Below are positions 1 to 8,100 of a stretch of 64,000 nt of DNA, in pieces. The notes beneath the pieces are model-generated. The model made no database searches and was not told the DNA's origin. It saw only the letters and a program-made list of their open reading frames with translations. Numbering within the stretch: position 1 is the stretch's first letter; each line of letters begins with the position of its first letter. Source of the stretch: an uncultured Lachnospiraceae bacterium (GTDB lineage: Bacteria; Bacillota; Clostridia; Lachnospirales; Lachnospiraceae); the NCBI GenBank assembly GCA_910577785.1, contig CAJTNT010000012.1, positions 1 through 64,000 on the forward strand, written 5' to 3'. The translations under genes and the position numbers were made by a program.

Positions 1-56
1 GGGATTACGACCCCTTATTTAAGTGCGTCCCAAATTTACTCTATTTTTCACTCTTG

Positions 57-1481
57 CTACTTTAAAGGTTTACGGAAGCCTTTGCCATTCTGTTTTGTGT
101 TCGATGTACCAGGCTGCCACTTCAGCAAAACAAGTGCATGAAACGTCCGTGTCCCCGTATCAAAATACAGCTTCATATGCCCCTGGTACTTCTCCACGAC
201 CCTGCGGACACTCAACAGCCCCAGCCCGTGCAGCTGCTTATCCGGCTTGCTCGTGGGCAGGCTGTCGCCATACTTCAGAAAGGGATCTTCCAGGCAGGAA
301 TTGACGACCCTTACCATCCGATAGACGGTATCCGCTTTGATTGACACATCCACCTCAATATAAGGCTCTGGGGCTTTAACTGCAGCTTCATAGGCATTAT
401 CCAGTAGGTTGCCGAACAGAGCCGCCATATCATAGTCATCCAAGAAATCTGCCGCCTGGCTCTGTACCCTGGCATCAAACGCAATGCCCTTCCCCATGCA
501 CTGCTGCTGCCAATGGCACAGGATTGCATTCAGCAGTTCATGCTGGCACAGGTGGGACACTGTGTACAAACCCTGGGGCTGCAGAAGCTTCTGGATATAG
601 GCATCCACCTTATCCTCCTGCCGACCATTTACCGCATTCTTTTCTGCCTGCTGCCCATTTGCAGCATTATTATTTTCTTCCTGCTGCCCATTCAAGGCAG
701 CAATCGCTATCAGATGGTTTTTGATATCATGGACGAAAATAGCCTGCTCCTCATTCCTTTGCAGCATCGCCTGGTAATGCTCTGCAGAATAGGACTCCTT
801 CTGCAGCAAGAGCCGCATCCTGGCAAGTTCTGCATTTTTCCTCTGGTCATGCTGGTTGATTTCAAATACAATAATGTTAGCCGCCAATAGAAAAACGGCA
901 CTTAAGCTTACCATCCAGTTCAGTGTGGGTGAAAAATAAGATGCATCACTGATTTTATAAAAGGTAAGTATAACTAATTCAGAAGCTATCGGTATAAAAA
1001 TTAACCAAACCACACACTTATCCTGCTGCTCTTTCCCCTTTTTCCGCTTTTTCAGAAAATGAATCAGCAAACAAGAAATCGACAGAAATGAAATCTTACT
1101 CAAGGCAATAAATAAATAGATAGAGCCAACATCCGACCTAATAAAAAATGAGGATACGAAATATTCTATCATATAGTAAGGAACCATCTCACAAAATCCC
1201 ATAATTGCCGTCAGAATAATTACATGAAATCCTGCGGAATACCACTTTACCTGATAATGTGCATAAATGATCATAAAATTTACCAATACATACAACACAG
1301 TATTCAGTAACTTTACCTGGAGCATAGCCATAAAACATAACACTAAATACAGAACCGCCAACTTGATCATTCTTTCTTTTACTGGCCGCTTTGGTTCAAA
1401 AAGCCCAGATGCATACTGCCAGAGTACAAATCCTTCCACCAGAAAACTAAATAAATATCCGCCCAGCAATTCATATTTCAT
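57..1481 (-). CDS. agrC: AgrC-like GHKL sensor histidine kinase
   Basis: Membrane sensor kinase of the AgrC/ComD type, expected to bind an autoinducer peptide and phosphorylate the LytTR regulator encoded just upstream. The N-terminal half (about residues 1-215) is a run of hydrophobic segments typical of AgrC sensors. The cytoplasmic half has the histidine motif VHDIKNHL, the N-box NLLDNAYEAA and the glycine box HGLGLLSVRR of GHKL ATPases. The start at 1481 was chosen because it gives a 4-nt ATGA overlap with the regulator stop and a GGGAGG six bases upstream; a Met two codons earlier lies directly on the SD. Odd: just after the histidine motif, about residues 265-295 hold Asn/Gln/Glu-rich tandem units beginning NGQQ or NGRQ, absent from typical kinases. 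Role as AgrC is inferred from domains and from agrDB 1.5 kb away. Confidence 0.85.
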   Translation of the reverse strand: MKYELLGGYLFSFLVEGFVLWQYASGLFEPKRPVKERMIKLAVLYLVLCFMAMLQVKLLNTVLYVLVNFMIIYAHYQVKWYSAGFHVIILTAIMGFCEMVPYYMIEYFVSSFFIRSDVGSIYLFIALSKISFLSISCLLIHFLKKRKKGKEQQDKCVVWLIFIPIASELVILTFYKISDASYFSPTLNWMVSLSAVFLLAANIIVFEINQHDQRKNAELARMRLLLQKESYSAEHYQAMLQRNEEQAIFVHDIKNHLIAIAALNGQQEENNNAANGQQAEKNAVNGRQEDKVDAYIQKLLQPQGLYTVSHLCQHELLNAILCHWQQQCMGKGIAFDARVQSQAADFLDDYDMAALFGNLLDNAYEAAVKAPEPYIEVDVSIKADTVYRMVRVVNSCLEDPFLKYGDSLPTSKPDKQLHGLGLLSVRRVVEKYQGHMKLYFDTGTRTFHALVLLKWQPGTSNTKQNGKGFRKPLK

Positions 1482-2203
1482 CCCCATCCTCCCATACCTT
1501 CCAGATATAACAGATAAGCCTCCCTAAACTCCCGGTATTTCCGCTTCGTCAGATAGGCCTGGCATCTCTCCTCTGTCAAATGGACAAGGGAATGGTCAAA
1601 CTCTTTTACATACCCCATATTGACAAGAAAGCTGCGGTGCGTACGGAAAAAGATGTCTGGCGGCAGCTTATCCTGCCAGTACTGCATATTCTGCACAGAA
1701 TCAAAATCCTGCACGACCGTATGCACGACCACCTTTTTTCCCTGGGCTTCTACGCATATTATGGATGAAAGCGGAAGTATATGCACCCCCTGCTTCGTCT
1801 CAATGGGAATTTTCTTCTCCATGGACTGTATGGAATAATACTGCGCAACTGCATCCTTCATGTTGCGGAGCAGGCGCTGCCTGTCCAAGGGCTTCGACAG
1901 ATAACGGAACACCTGGAACCGCATAGCATCATCCAGATATTCAGAATATGCCGTCACTACAATAATTATCACATTCGCATTTGCCTCTTTGAGTTTTTCC
2001 CCCACATAGATGCCGTTTGCCCCTGACATCTCAATATCCAGGAATACAATATCCTTCTGCCCTTTATCTTTTAACAGCTCATTCCCATCCGCAAAAAGAA
2101 CGATTTCAGCCCTCTTCACCTCAATCCCCTGGAGATATATTTTTATACATTCCCGGATTTTCTCCCGTATCCGGGCATCATCATCACATATAAGGATTCT
2201 CAC
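1478..2203 (-). CDS. agrA: AgrA-like LytTR response regulator
   Basis: Two-component response regulator: CheY-type receiver followed by a LytTR DNA-binding domain, expected to bind paired 9-bp direct repeats at target promoters. The receiver begins with the acidic cluster ICDDD, has the phosphoacceptor in VFLDIEM and the lysine in LSKPLD. The C-terminal part has LytTR hallmarks (IICVEAQGKKVVV, FFRTHRSFLVNM). I chose a GTG start (RILICDDD follows) because GGGAGGGG sits five bases upstream; an in-frame ATG eight codons earlier lacks a good SD. It is the first gene of a regulator-kinase operon with a 4-nt overlap. The pairing with an AgrC-type kinase and the nearby agrDB genes make it the likely AgrA. 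Confidence 0.88.
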   Translation of the reverse strand: MRILICDDDARIREKIRECIKIYLQGIEVKRAEIVLFADGNELLKDKGQKDIVFLDIEMSGANGIYVGEKLKEANANVIIIVVTAYSEYLDDAMRFQVFRYLSKPLDRQRLLRNMKDAVAQYYSIQSMEKKIPIETKQGVHILPLSSIICVEAQGKKVVVHTVVQDFDSVQNMQYWQDKLPPDIFFRTHRSFLVNMGYVKEFDHSLVHLTEERCQAYLTKRKYREFREAYLLYLEGMGGWG

Positions 2204-2356
2204 CTTATCCCCTCCCAGCTGCCACATATTAAAAGGCAGAATTTTTTTAGAATCATATCACATGTCTCTGGAAAAGTACAGGTTTTTTTGATAAAAAGAC
2301 ATTTTATGCCTTATTTTGGGCAAATATAACAGCATTATTCTTTTCCTTTTCATACA

Positions 2357-2710
2357 TCAAAATAATAGGCTATTATCTTCCTGCCTGCCCACCATACTCC
2401 TTTTCACAAGCAATTCCACAAATTCCCTGACAAGCTCCACATCTTCCTGGCTGCACAGACGCAGTTTATCCATAATATCCTGCGGGATATTGCAGGCATG
2501 CATCACGCCAAGCAGAAGATAATCCGGCGTGACATTCAGATTCTGGCAGATACGGATAAACATATCCAGGCTGGGCTTCTGCCTCCCATTTTCAATTGAC
2601 GACATATGGTTATTTGAGATATCAATTCGTTCCGCCAGTTCCGCCTGCTTCATCCTCATCTCTTTGCGCCTGAACTTAATGCGCTGCCCCATTTCTTTGT
2701 AATATTCCAT
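2357..2710 (-). CDS. XRE-family helix-turn-helix regulator
   Basis: Small cytoplasmic DNA-binding protein, 117 residues. Residues about 10-65 form a Cro/C1-type HTH (RKEMRMKQAELAERIDIS, then NNHMSSIENGRQKPS and a helix typical of the fold). The remaining 50 residues form a short C-terminal part (CSQEDVELVREFVELLV) common in Clostridia XRE proteins. It lies between the kinase/regulator operon and the divergent agrDB pair, all within 1 kb, so it may tune expression of this locus; that is inference only. Downstream (2228-2356) there is only AT-rich sequence. No metal or ligand site is visible. Confidence 0.85.
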   Translation of the reverse strand: MEYYKEMGQRIKFRRKEMRMKQAELAERIDISNNHMSSIENGRQKPSLDMFIRICQNLNVTPDYLLLGVMHACNIPQDIMDKLRLCSQEDVELVREFVELLVKRSMVGRQEDNSLLF

Positions 2711-2956
2711 ATCATCACCTGCTTTCTGTTACCATATTATCAGCAGGAACCTGTAACCAAAAGAATGTAATAAAGAATACTTCTGTAATACCTAAATAAA
2801 ATGCATATTATTATATCTATTCTTCTGTATCACTTATATTTTTTTCTAAAAAAAGCCATTTTATTCCAAAAACCGCCAAAATTATATCCTCTGTAATAAA
2901 GCCCTTGATTTTTTAGGCGAAATCGTTTATTTTAGAGATAAACCTTTCATAATATT

Positions 2957-2985
2957 CTATCAAAATTAAAGACAATCTATCAAAA
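2957..2985 (+). promoter_or_regulatory. paired 9-bp direct repeats upstream of agrD
   Basis: CTATCAAAA occurs at 2957-2965 and again at 2977-2985, 20 bp apart start to start, just upstream of the agrD SD. LytTR regulators bind pairs of roughly 9-bp direct repeats spaced about two helical turns, so this is a candidate site for the nearby AgrA-like protein or the XRE protein. A perfect 6-bp inverted repeat (GTTTAT/ATAAAC) also lies at 2925-2943. The core promoter is uncertain: TTGATT at 2905 with TATTTT at 2928 is a weak option. Function is inferred. Confidence 0.4.
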
Positions 2986-2997
2986 AGGAGAATTACA

Positions 2998-3147
2998 ATG
3001 AAAAAAAACTTATCGAAAATGGCCGCCAAAAAAATAACATCCGCCATGAATGTATTTTTACGGATTGATGCAAACTCTACCTCTTGTACTGTTATATATC
3101 AACCCAAGGCGCCAAAAGGACTGTCAAAATTCAGGAGAACCAAATGA
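2998..3147 (+). CDS. agrD: AgrD-like cyclic autoinducer peptide precursor
   Basis: A 49-residue precursor with all parts of a clostridial AgrD. It has a Lys-rich amphipathic N-terminus (MKKNLSKMAAKK), a central region ending NSTSC, then TVIY and a C-terminal recognition segment QPKAPKGLSKFRRTK. By analogy with staphylococcal AgrD, Cys30 would form a thiolactone with the carboxyl of Tyr34 (ring C-T-V-I-Y) after AgrB cuts behind Tyr34; the exocyclic tail length cannot be told from sequence. The start has AAGGAG eight bases upstream. The stop overlaps the agrB start by 4 nt (ATGA), so the two are translationally coupled, as is usual for agrD/agrB. It is too short for most gene callers and easily missed. 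Confidence 0.87.
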   Translation: MKKNLSKMAAKKITSAMNVFLRIDANSTSCTVIYQPKAPKGLSKFRRTK

Positions 3148-3734
3148 TACAAAAATGTGCAGACGCAGCTGCAGGCTGGCTGATCCGCTGTGATGCGGCA
3201 GCAGAAGACGACCGGGAGCTCTACGCTTATGCCATCCACTCTTTCCTGCTGTCCTTCTCTCCCTTGCTGCTGAGCCTGGCTCTGGGCATTGGAATGGGGT
3301 GCGTCTGGCAAAGCCTCCTGGTAACCTTTCCCTTTATGGTGATAAGGAAGTTCAGCGGGGGATACCACGCGAAACACTCTGGGGTATGCTTATTCAGTTC
3401 CTGCCTGCTCCTGTATCTGTGTATACGCCTGTCCCTTTCCATCACCCAGGGGCAGGCGCTTGCCTGTATTGCTGCCGGGGCATCCGCCAGCCTCATCCAC
3501 TTCAGCCCTATCGACAATAAAAACAGGCGGCTGAGTACGGAAGAACATCGCTGTTACAAAAAGGTAACCTTTTTCTTAGTGGCTGCCTTTTTGCTCCTTG
3601 ATATCCTGTGCCTTACCTTCCATTTGGATGCATGTTCCATCTGTATCTCCATCAGTATCTTGCTGACCGCAGGCCTGCAGCCCCCCTGCATCGCCAAAAA
3701 ACTGCTCCCACATATAGAAGCTTTCCAAAAATAG
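3144..3734 (+). CDS. agrB: AgrB-like peptidase/exporter for the autoinducer peptide
   Basis: Integral membrane cysteine peptidase of the AgrB family, 196 residues, which removes the C-terminal tail of AgrD and cyclises it. Seen here: several hydrophobic helices and the catalytic pair His75 and Cys82 in RKFSGGYHAKHSGVC, with the same seven-residue spacing as His77/Cys84 in Staphylococcus. The start at 3144 overlaps the agrD stop and has AGGAG seven bases upstream; an upstream in-frame start at 3084 would lie inside agrD and is rejected. The tail LLPHIEAFQK closes the protein. Together with agrD, agrC and agrA it forms a complete circuit, unusual only in the divergent order with an XRE gene in between. 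Confidence 0.92.
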   Translation: MIQKCADAAAGWLIRCDAAAEDDRELYAYAIHSFLLSFSPLLLSLALGIGMGCVWQSLLVTFPFMVIRKFSGGYHAKHSGVCLFSSCLLLYLCIRLSLSITQGQALACIAAGASASLIHFSPIDNKNRRLSTEEHRCYKKVTFFLVAAFLLLDILCLTFHLDACSICISISILLTAGLQPPCIAKKLLPHIEAFQK

Positions 3735-3763
3735 CCAAAAAATGTCATTTCATTCCAAATAGG

Positions 3764-3791
3764 TTGACCTTTTGACAGGAATATGTATAAT
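3764..3791 (+). promoter_or_regulatory. sigma-A-like promoter downstream of agrB
   Basis: TTGACC at 3764-3769 and TATAAT at 3786-3791 with a 16-bp spacer. It lies 30 bp behind agrB and would start a transcript with a leader of about 275 nt before the secreted-protein gene at 4074. Confidence 0.6.
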
Positions 3792-3804
3792 AGGATTTGC
3801 ACGG

Positions 3805-3894
3805 ATGATCCATCAGACTACGCAAGGAACAATAACTAAAGATTTCTTGTGTGCATTAAAAGAAATAATATATGGTATCTGGCAGTTCCCATAG
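3805..3894 (+). CDS. possible 29-residue leader peptide
   Basis: ATG at 3805, stop at 3892, reading MIHQTTQGTITKDFLCALK and a hydrophobic Trp-containing end. It begins about 14 bp behind the TATAAT of the promoter, so little room is left for a leader; the only SD-like match is TAGGA nine bases upstream, inside or next to the -10 region. It could be a leader peptide, a small signalling peptide or chance. No family is recognised. Confidence 0.2.
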   Translation: MIHQTTQGTITKDFLCALKEIIYGIWQFP

Positions 3895-4073
3895 AGATGC
3901 CTTTGGAATTAAGAAAATTGGCAAGATATGTGGGGATGGCTTGATATAAAATACCTACCGTTAGCATAAGCAAGATTTGGGCAATGGTTTGCCAAAGTGG
4001 GCAATTCCCGGGTATGTCTACATAAGAATCTGTTTATGCGTAGGAAGAAATAATAGGAAAGGAAGGAAAAACT

Positions 4074-4478
4074 ATGTTAAGGAACAAAATGAAGAAAATG
4101 GCATGTGTAGCATTGGCATCAATGTGCCTGGCTAGCACGGGGGCGACAGCGTTTGCAGGGACAATCCCATTTAATGTTACGGTTGGAGGATCAGGAACAC
4201 AGGATCCTTTGTCTATGAAGGAAATAAAGACTGCAGATGGGGATCAATATGCATACTTTACCGGTACATGGTTCAGCAACACAAATGGTATCTATGTTAG
4301 GTCTTATAAAAAATCAGATACAACATTGTATTCTTCAAGGACATACCTGTCAAGCGGCAATGCAGGCAGCACAATAAAATGCCGTTATAATAGGAATGCA
4401 GATGGTGGAGAGTATTATTTTATGAAAGCAACTGCAGCAAGCGGCAAGGTCAATGCAAAAGGAAATTATTGCCCATAA
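4074..4478 (+). CDS. small secreted protein, DUF2712/bacteriocin-like
   Basis: A 134-residue exported protein of uncertain function. Residues 1-28 are a classical Sec signal peptide: a positive start (MLRNKMKKM), a hydrophobic core and a cleavage site after AFA. The mature part is about 105 residues, rich in Ser, Thr, Gly, Asn and aromatic residues, and ends GNYCP. Its layout recalls DUF2712-type and lactococcin-972-like secreted proteins, which are often encoded next to ABC transporters, but I cannot confirm membership. AGGAAAGGAAGG lies upstream of the ATG. It follows agrDB and precedes a lipoprotein/ABC operon, so it could be an exported effector of the Agr circuit; that link is inference from position. 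A toxin role is not shown. Confidence 0.6.
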   Translation: MLRNKMKKMACVALASMCLASTGATAFAGTIPFNVTVGGSGTQDPLSMKEIKTADGDQYAYFTGTWFSNTNGIYVRSYKKSDTTLYSSRTYLSSGNAGSTIKCRYNRNADGGEYYFMKATAASGKVNAKGNYCP

Positions 4479-4556
4479 TGCCATAAAGAAGTAAGGAAAA
4501 CTTATGTAGGGAGAACCACTATTCTCCCTGCGAGTTGAAAGGAGTGACTAGGAAAA

Positions 4557-5798
4557 ATGCAGCATCGAAAAAGCACCGTTTTGCTGTTATCAGCAGCGCT
4601 CTCTATCTTACTATGCGCGTGCGCAGGCAGTAAACCAGCAGAAAATCCTAAAACAGACATAGATCATGCCGAGAACACAGACGATACAGAGAACACAGAC
4701 AATACCGGCAACGCAGGGAATGCATCCGAAGGCACAGAAGATACGGATGCCGCAGCCCACAGCAATGACGATGCGGCCAACGGCAGCGCAGAAGCTTTGG
4801 CAACGATTCCAGAGGAATACCACAAGGAAATTAATGGCATTACATTTGACATGTCCATAGAGATGCCGCAGAATATAGGGCCGGATGCCTTATTGAAGAG
4901 TACCATCACACTACAAGTTCCAGATAAGGACAAAGCCCTGCAGGCCATTGCGCCGCAAAAAGAGAAAAAGGAAGAAGAGAATGGCACAGGAAATGGCGAA
5001 GGCGGGAAAGAATTTGCAACCTACCGTTGTACTTTTGCAGATGAGTCCACATTGAGTACAGACCTTGTCCTGCTGTATAACACCCCGTTTTTTGATAACG
5101 TATGGGACGCCTTCCGAGTAGAAAAAACATCGAAATTTAACGCAGATAAATATTCGCAGACACAGCCGCTCAATTTCATGGCTCCGGAAGATGCGTTTGA
5201 AAATATAAAGAAGATGATAAATAACTCCGGCTATACGATAGAGGGAATGGATTATAGTTGGTACGCATTGGACGCTGCAACGATGGAGCAGGAAGAGATG
5301 CAGATGGGAAAATCAGGGGAAATACTGGAGGGTGCAGGCCGGGACTGGAGCAGCGAGGATGACTGCTATTACTTTTGGATAGAACAGACCCATGGGGGGA
5401 TCCCGGTTTATTTTGGCGACGAGAATTTCCCCGAAGATTCTACTGAAAACAGGCCGATCCAGGCGGTATACTCTACAAGGGGGCTGGAACACCTAATGGT
5501 CTATAACGTTTATGGCTTTACGCCTTTAGATGAGACCTACCAATTAAAAGAATTTGACGCAGCGGCAGAGTGTGTGGCGAGCAAATATGGGGATATCCTG
5601 ACAGGCGCGGATTACAAAGTTACCCGGGCAAAGCTCTACTTGATGCCAAGAAAGGATATTTCTGGCAATTATGAAGTTAAGCTTGCATGGCTGTTTGAAG
5701 TCCATGAATCTGGAAAGGACAGCGAGACCGGGGAAGATTTTGAAAATGTATTATTCACTTTTGTGGATGCAGAGACCGGGGAGGACATCCCCTTATGA
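4557..5798 (+). CDS. lipoprotein heading an ABC exporter operon
   Basis: A 413-residue lipoprotein of unknown function. It has a short signal peptide with lipobox LLCAC (Cys about residue 21), then a linker of about 50 residues made of Asn/Thr/Asp/Glu/Gly tandem units (ENTDDTENTDNTGNAGN) and a globular extracellular part of about 320 residues. That part has no motif I recognise; DENFPEDS and repeated acidic-aromatic segments are visible. Its stop overlaps the following permease start by 4 nt, so it is co-translated with two permeases and an ATPase. Extracellular lipoproteins in such operons usually capture or sequester the transported peptide, often for immunity; here that role is inferred. 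Confidence 0.75.
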   Translation: MQHRKSTVLLLSAALSILLCACAGSKPAENPKTDIDHAENTDDTENTDNTGNAGNASEGTEDTDAAAHSNDDAANGSAEALATIPEEYHKEINGITFDMSIEMPQNIGPDALLKSTITLQVPDKDKALQAIAPQKEKKEEENGTGNGEGGKEFATYRCTFADESTLSTDLVLLYNTPFFDNVWDAFRVEKTSKFNADKYSQTQPLNFMAPEDAFENIKKMINNSGYTIEGMDYSWYALDAATMEQEEMQMGKSGEILEGAGRDWSSEDDCYYFWIEQTHGGIPVYFGDENFPEDSTENRPIQAVYSTRGLEHLMVYNVYGFTPLDETYQLKEFDAAAECVASKYGDILTGADYKVTRAKLYLMPRKDISGNYEVKLAWLFEVHESGKDSETGEDFENVLFTFVDAETGEDIPL

Positions 5799-6586
5799 GC
5801 GGGCCGCAGAAGAAGACGCACTATATCCAGGCGGATATGCACCGCATACTGTGCAGGAAGGAGACATGCCTTGCCATCCTCGGCGTAGCTGCGGCGCTGT
5901 TTTTTTCTGTAGGGAATGTGCAGGATTTTGAAGGCTCCGTAATCCAGACATTTCTATTTGCCACGTATAACGTAGGGTTCTTACTGTCATTTGTGTTTTG
6001 CGCATTGCCCTATGGGACGGCATATTGTGAGGAATTGGAAAACCATTATATACGGTATTCGGTCATCAGGGGGAATTTGAGGAACTATGTGGCGTCAAAA
6101 ACGGTTACCATTTTCTTTTCCGCCGTATCCGTGATGACGCTGGGATGCATCCTGTTTGCCTTGCTGCTGTCCTGCTTCAGCAGCCTGCCCTGGCTTGACG
6201 GGAATACTTATGAGAGTATTGTCCGCCATAGTGGGTATCTGCCATTGGCTTCCCAGAAGCAGTACATCGCATGGGTTGGGGCCTATGGGCTCCAATGGGG
6301 GATTTATGCAGGATGCCTGGCCTTAGCAGCCTCCTATGCCTCCCTGTATATTTCGAACAGGCTCCTTGTCCTAGCCATGCCTGCGCTGGTACACCAGGCC
6401 ATTGTGGAATTGGGTACTGACACATTCCGGCAGTATGCGCCGTTTGACCCCTTAGTAGTTTTTAATGCCCAGTACCATCTGTTTGGCAGCGACTGGAAAA
6501 TGCTGTCCTGGGCGTTTGGGATTGGCGCAGGGCTTTCTGCCGCTATCGGAGCAGCCAGTTATTTTAGGATGAAAAAGAGGATGTGA
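5795..6586 (+). CDS. ABC-2 type permease, first subunit
   Basis: A 263-residue integral membrane protein with about six hydrophobic segments, spaced as in ABC-2/BcrB-type exporter permeases. It starts in a 4-nt overlap with the upstream lipoprotein and ends 4 nt before the next permease gene. No catalytic motif is expected in this class. Context (lipoprotein, second permease, ATPase) supports an exporter, possibly for a peptide antibiotic or bacteriocin immunity. Family assignment rests on size, topology and operon, not on a sequence motif. Confidence 0.75.
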   Translation: MSGPQKKTHYIQADMHRILCRKETCLAILGVAAALFFSVGNVQDFEGSVIQTFLFATYNVGFLLSFVFCALPYGTAYCEELENHYIRYSVIRGNLRNYVASKTVTIFFSAVSVMTLGCILFALLLSCFSSLPWLDGNTYESIVRHSGYLPLASQKQYIAWVGAYGLQWGIYAGCLALAASYASLYISNRLLVLAMPALVHQAIVELGTDTFRQYAPFDPLVVFNAQYHLFGSDWKMLSWAFGIGAGLSAAIGAASYFRMKKRM

Positions 6587-6590
6587 TAAG

Positions 6591-7448
6591 ATGTATCCTG
6601 TGAAATATTTTAAGCAAGTGCTTTTAGGGAAGATTTTCCGCCCCAGGACATATGTCCTGCTGGTGCTGCTGGGTTTTGTGACCTATCTGTATGTAAAGCC
6701 GGTGGTGGCTTTTTCGCAGGAAGTGCATTATAAGGCAGCGCCATGGGCATTCCCTTTTATTGTCTCAAATATCTATTTTATCTTTTTGTTTATGCTGGGG
6801 ATTGTATATTATTTTTCAGATGTCCCGTTCATGCAATATTACAATATGTACCAGGTCATCCGTACAGGGCGCAGGAATTGGGCAATTGTCCAGATTGCCG
6901 CAATTATGGGACAGTCGTTTTTTATCATGGCATTCGGCTTCCTTGCCAGCGTACTGTGCCTCGGGGCGCATTGTGAGCTTACCCTGGGATGGGGGAAGCT
7001 GCTGCATACGTCAGCCCTGACCAATGCAGCGGAGCATTACGGGTTCCTGTTTTCCGTCCCCTATGAGGCCATGCAGAGGTTTGAACCGCTGGAGCTGGCG
7101 GCTCTTACCATTTGCATTGGGAGCCTGGTGATCTGCTTTGTGGGACTTCTGATGTTTGCAGCCAGCCTGGTTTTTAACAGAAATGTGGCGGTGTTCCTTG
7201 CGGCAGCGATGGCGACGGCAGTGTACTTTGTGGAAAACATCCATCCCCTGATTGCGCAGAAGGTTTCCATGTTTGTCCCAGTCAGCTGGATGCGCACAAC
7301 GAATATCGCAACAAAGGTGCATGGAAGTTATGTAGTGCCTCCAGTAGGGTATATGCTCACGGCGCTGGCTGTGGGAATCCTGGTGTTATGCATGATCATT
7401 TTATGGAAAGTAAAACGTGTAGAGTTTCAGTGGAATAAAGAGGATTAG
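6591..7448 (+). CDS. ABC-2 type permease, second subunit
   Basis: A 285-residue membrane protein with about six hydrophobic segments and large extracellular loops between residues 95 and 160. It is the second permease of the operon; the ATPase gene begins 7 nt after its stop. A pair of dissimilar permeases plus one ATPase is typical of lantibiotic-immunity (LanFEG) and BcrAB-like exporters. The transported substrate is unknown. Confidence 0.75.
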   Translation: MYPVKYFKQVLLGKIFRPRTYVLLVLLGFVTYLYVKPVVAFSQEVHYKAAPWAFPFIVSNIYFIFLFMLGIVYYFSDVPFMQYYNMYQVIRTGRRNWAIVQIAAIMGQSFFIMAFGFLASVLCLGAHCELTLGWGKLLHTSALTNAAEHYGFLFSVPYEAMQRFEPLELAALTICIGSLVICFVGLLMFAASLVFNRNVAVFLAAAMATAVYFVENIHPLIAQKVSMFVPVSWMRTTNIATKVHGSYVVPPVGYMLTALAVGILVLCMIILWKVKRVEFQWNKED

Positions 7449-7455
7449 GTGACGT

Positions 7456-8100
7456 ATGGGAGAATGTGTGATTGAAGTCAGGAATGTAAGCAAAAGTTTC
7501 CGAGGGGAGGCTGTCCTGAAAGATGTGTCCCTAAAGTGCGAGGGCGGCAGGATTTATGGGATTGTAGGCTATAACGGCTCGGGGAAGACGGTGCTGTTCA
7601 AATGCATCTGCGGGTTTTTCCATGTGGATGCAGGAGAAATACTCATAAACAGCAAGCAAATGGGGAAGGAGATTGATATGCTGTCGGACGCCGGGATTAT
7701 CATTGAAGAGCCCGGATATCTGAGGAACCTCAGCGGCTATAAAAATCTGGATTTCCTCTATCGGATCCGGAACAAACCGAACAAACAGCACCTGCAGGAT
7801 ACCATGCAGAAAGTTGGCCTTGACCCTTTCTCCAAAAAGCATGTCGGCCACTATTCCCTAGGGATGAAGCAGAGGCTGGCCATCGCGCAGGCCACAATGG
7901 AGGATCCTGGAATCTTAATCCTGGACGAGCCAATGAACGGGCTGGATAAGCAGGGCATTGCAGAAATGAGAGACTTTTTTGAGGAGCAGAAAAGCATGGG
8001 AAAACTGATTATCCTGGCAAGCCATAACAAAGAGGATATCAACGCCCTGTGTGATGAGGTATACGAAATGGACAAAGGGACGCTGAACAGGGTGCGATGA
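7456..8100 (+). CDS. ABC transporter ATPase (BcrA/LanF-like)
   Basis: Cytoplasmic ATPase that powers the two permeases encoded upstream. Visible are Walker A GYNGSGKT, the signature YSLGMKQRLA, Walker B ILILDEPMNGLD and the switch His in LASHNKED. At 214 residues it is shorter than the 230-300 residues usual for this family and ends in KGTLNRVR directly at a TGA. The reading frame stays open for a further 60 codons after this TGA, down to a TAA at 8278, and its last part looks protein-like. The C-terminus may therefore have been cut by a recent mutation. Core catalytic motifs are intact. Confidence 0.9.
   Translation: MGECVIEVRNVSKSFRGEAVLKDVSLKCEGGRIYGIVGYNGSGKTVLFKCICGFFHVDAGEILINSKQMGKEIDMLSDAGIIIEEPGYLRNLSGYKNLDFLYRIRNKPNKQHLQDTMQKVGLDPFSKKHVGHYSLGMKQRLAIAQATMEDPGILILDEPMNGLDKQGIAEMRDFFEEQKSMGKLIILASHNKEDINALCDEVYEMDKGTLNRVR

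Noticed and set aside
3084..3143. Longer AgrB starting at 3084
   Set aside because: The extra 20 residues lie inside agrD in another frame; the start at 3144 has a good SD and the usual 4-nt overlap.
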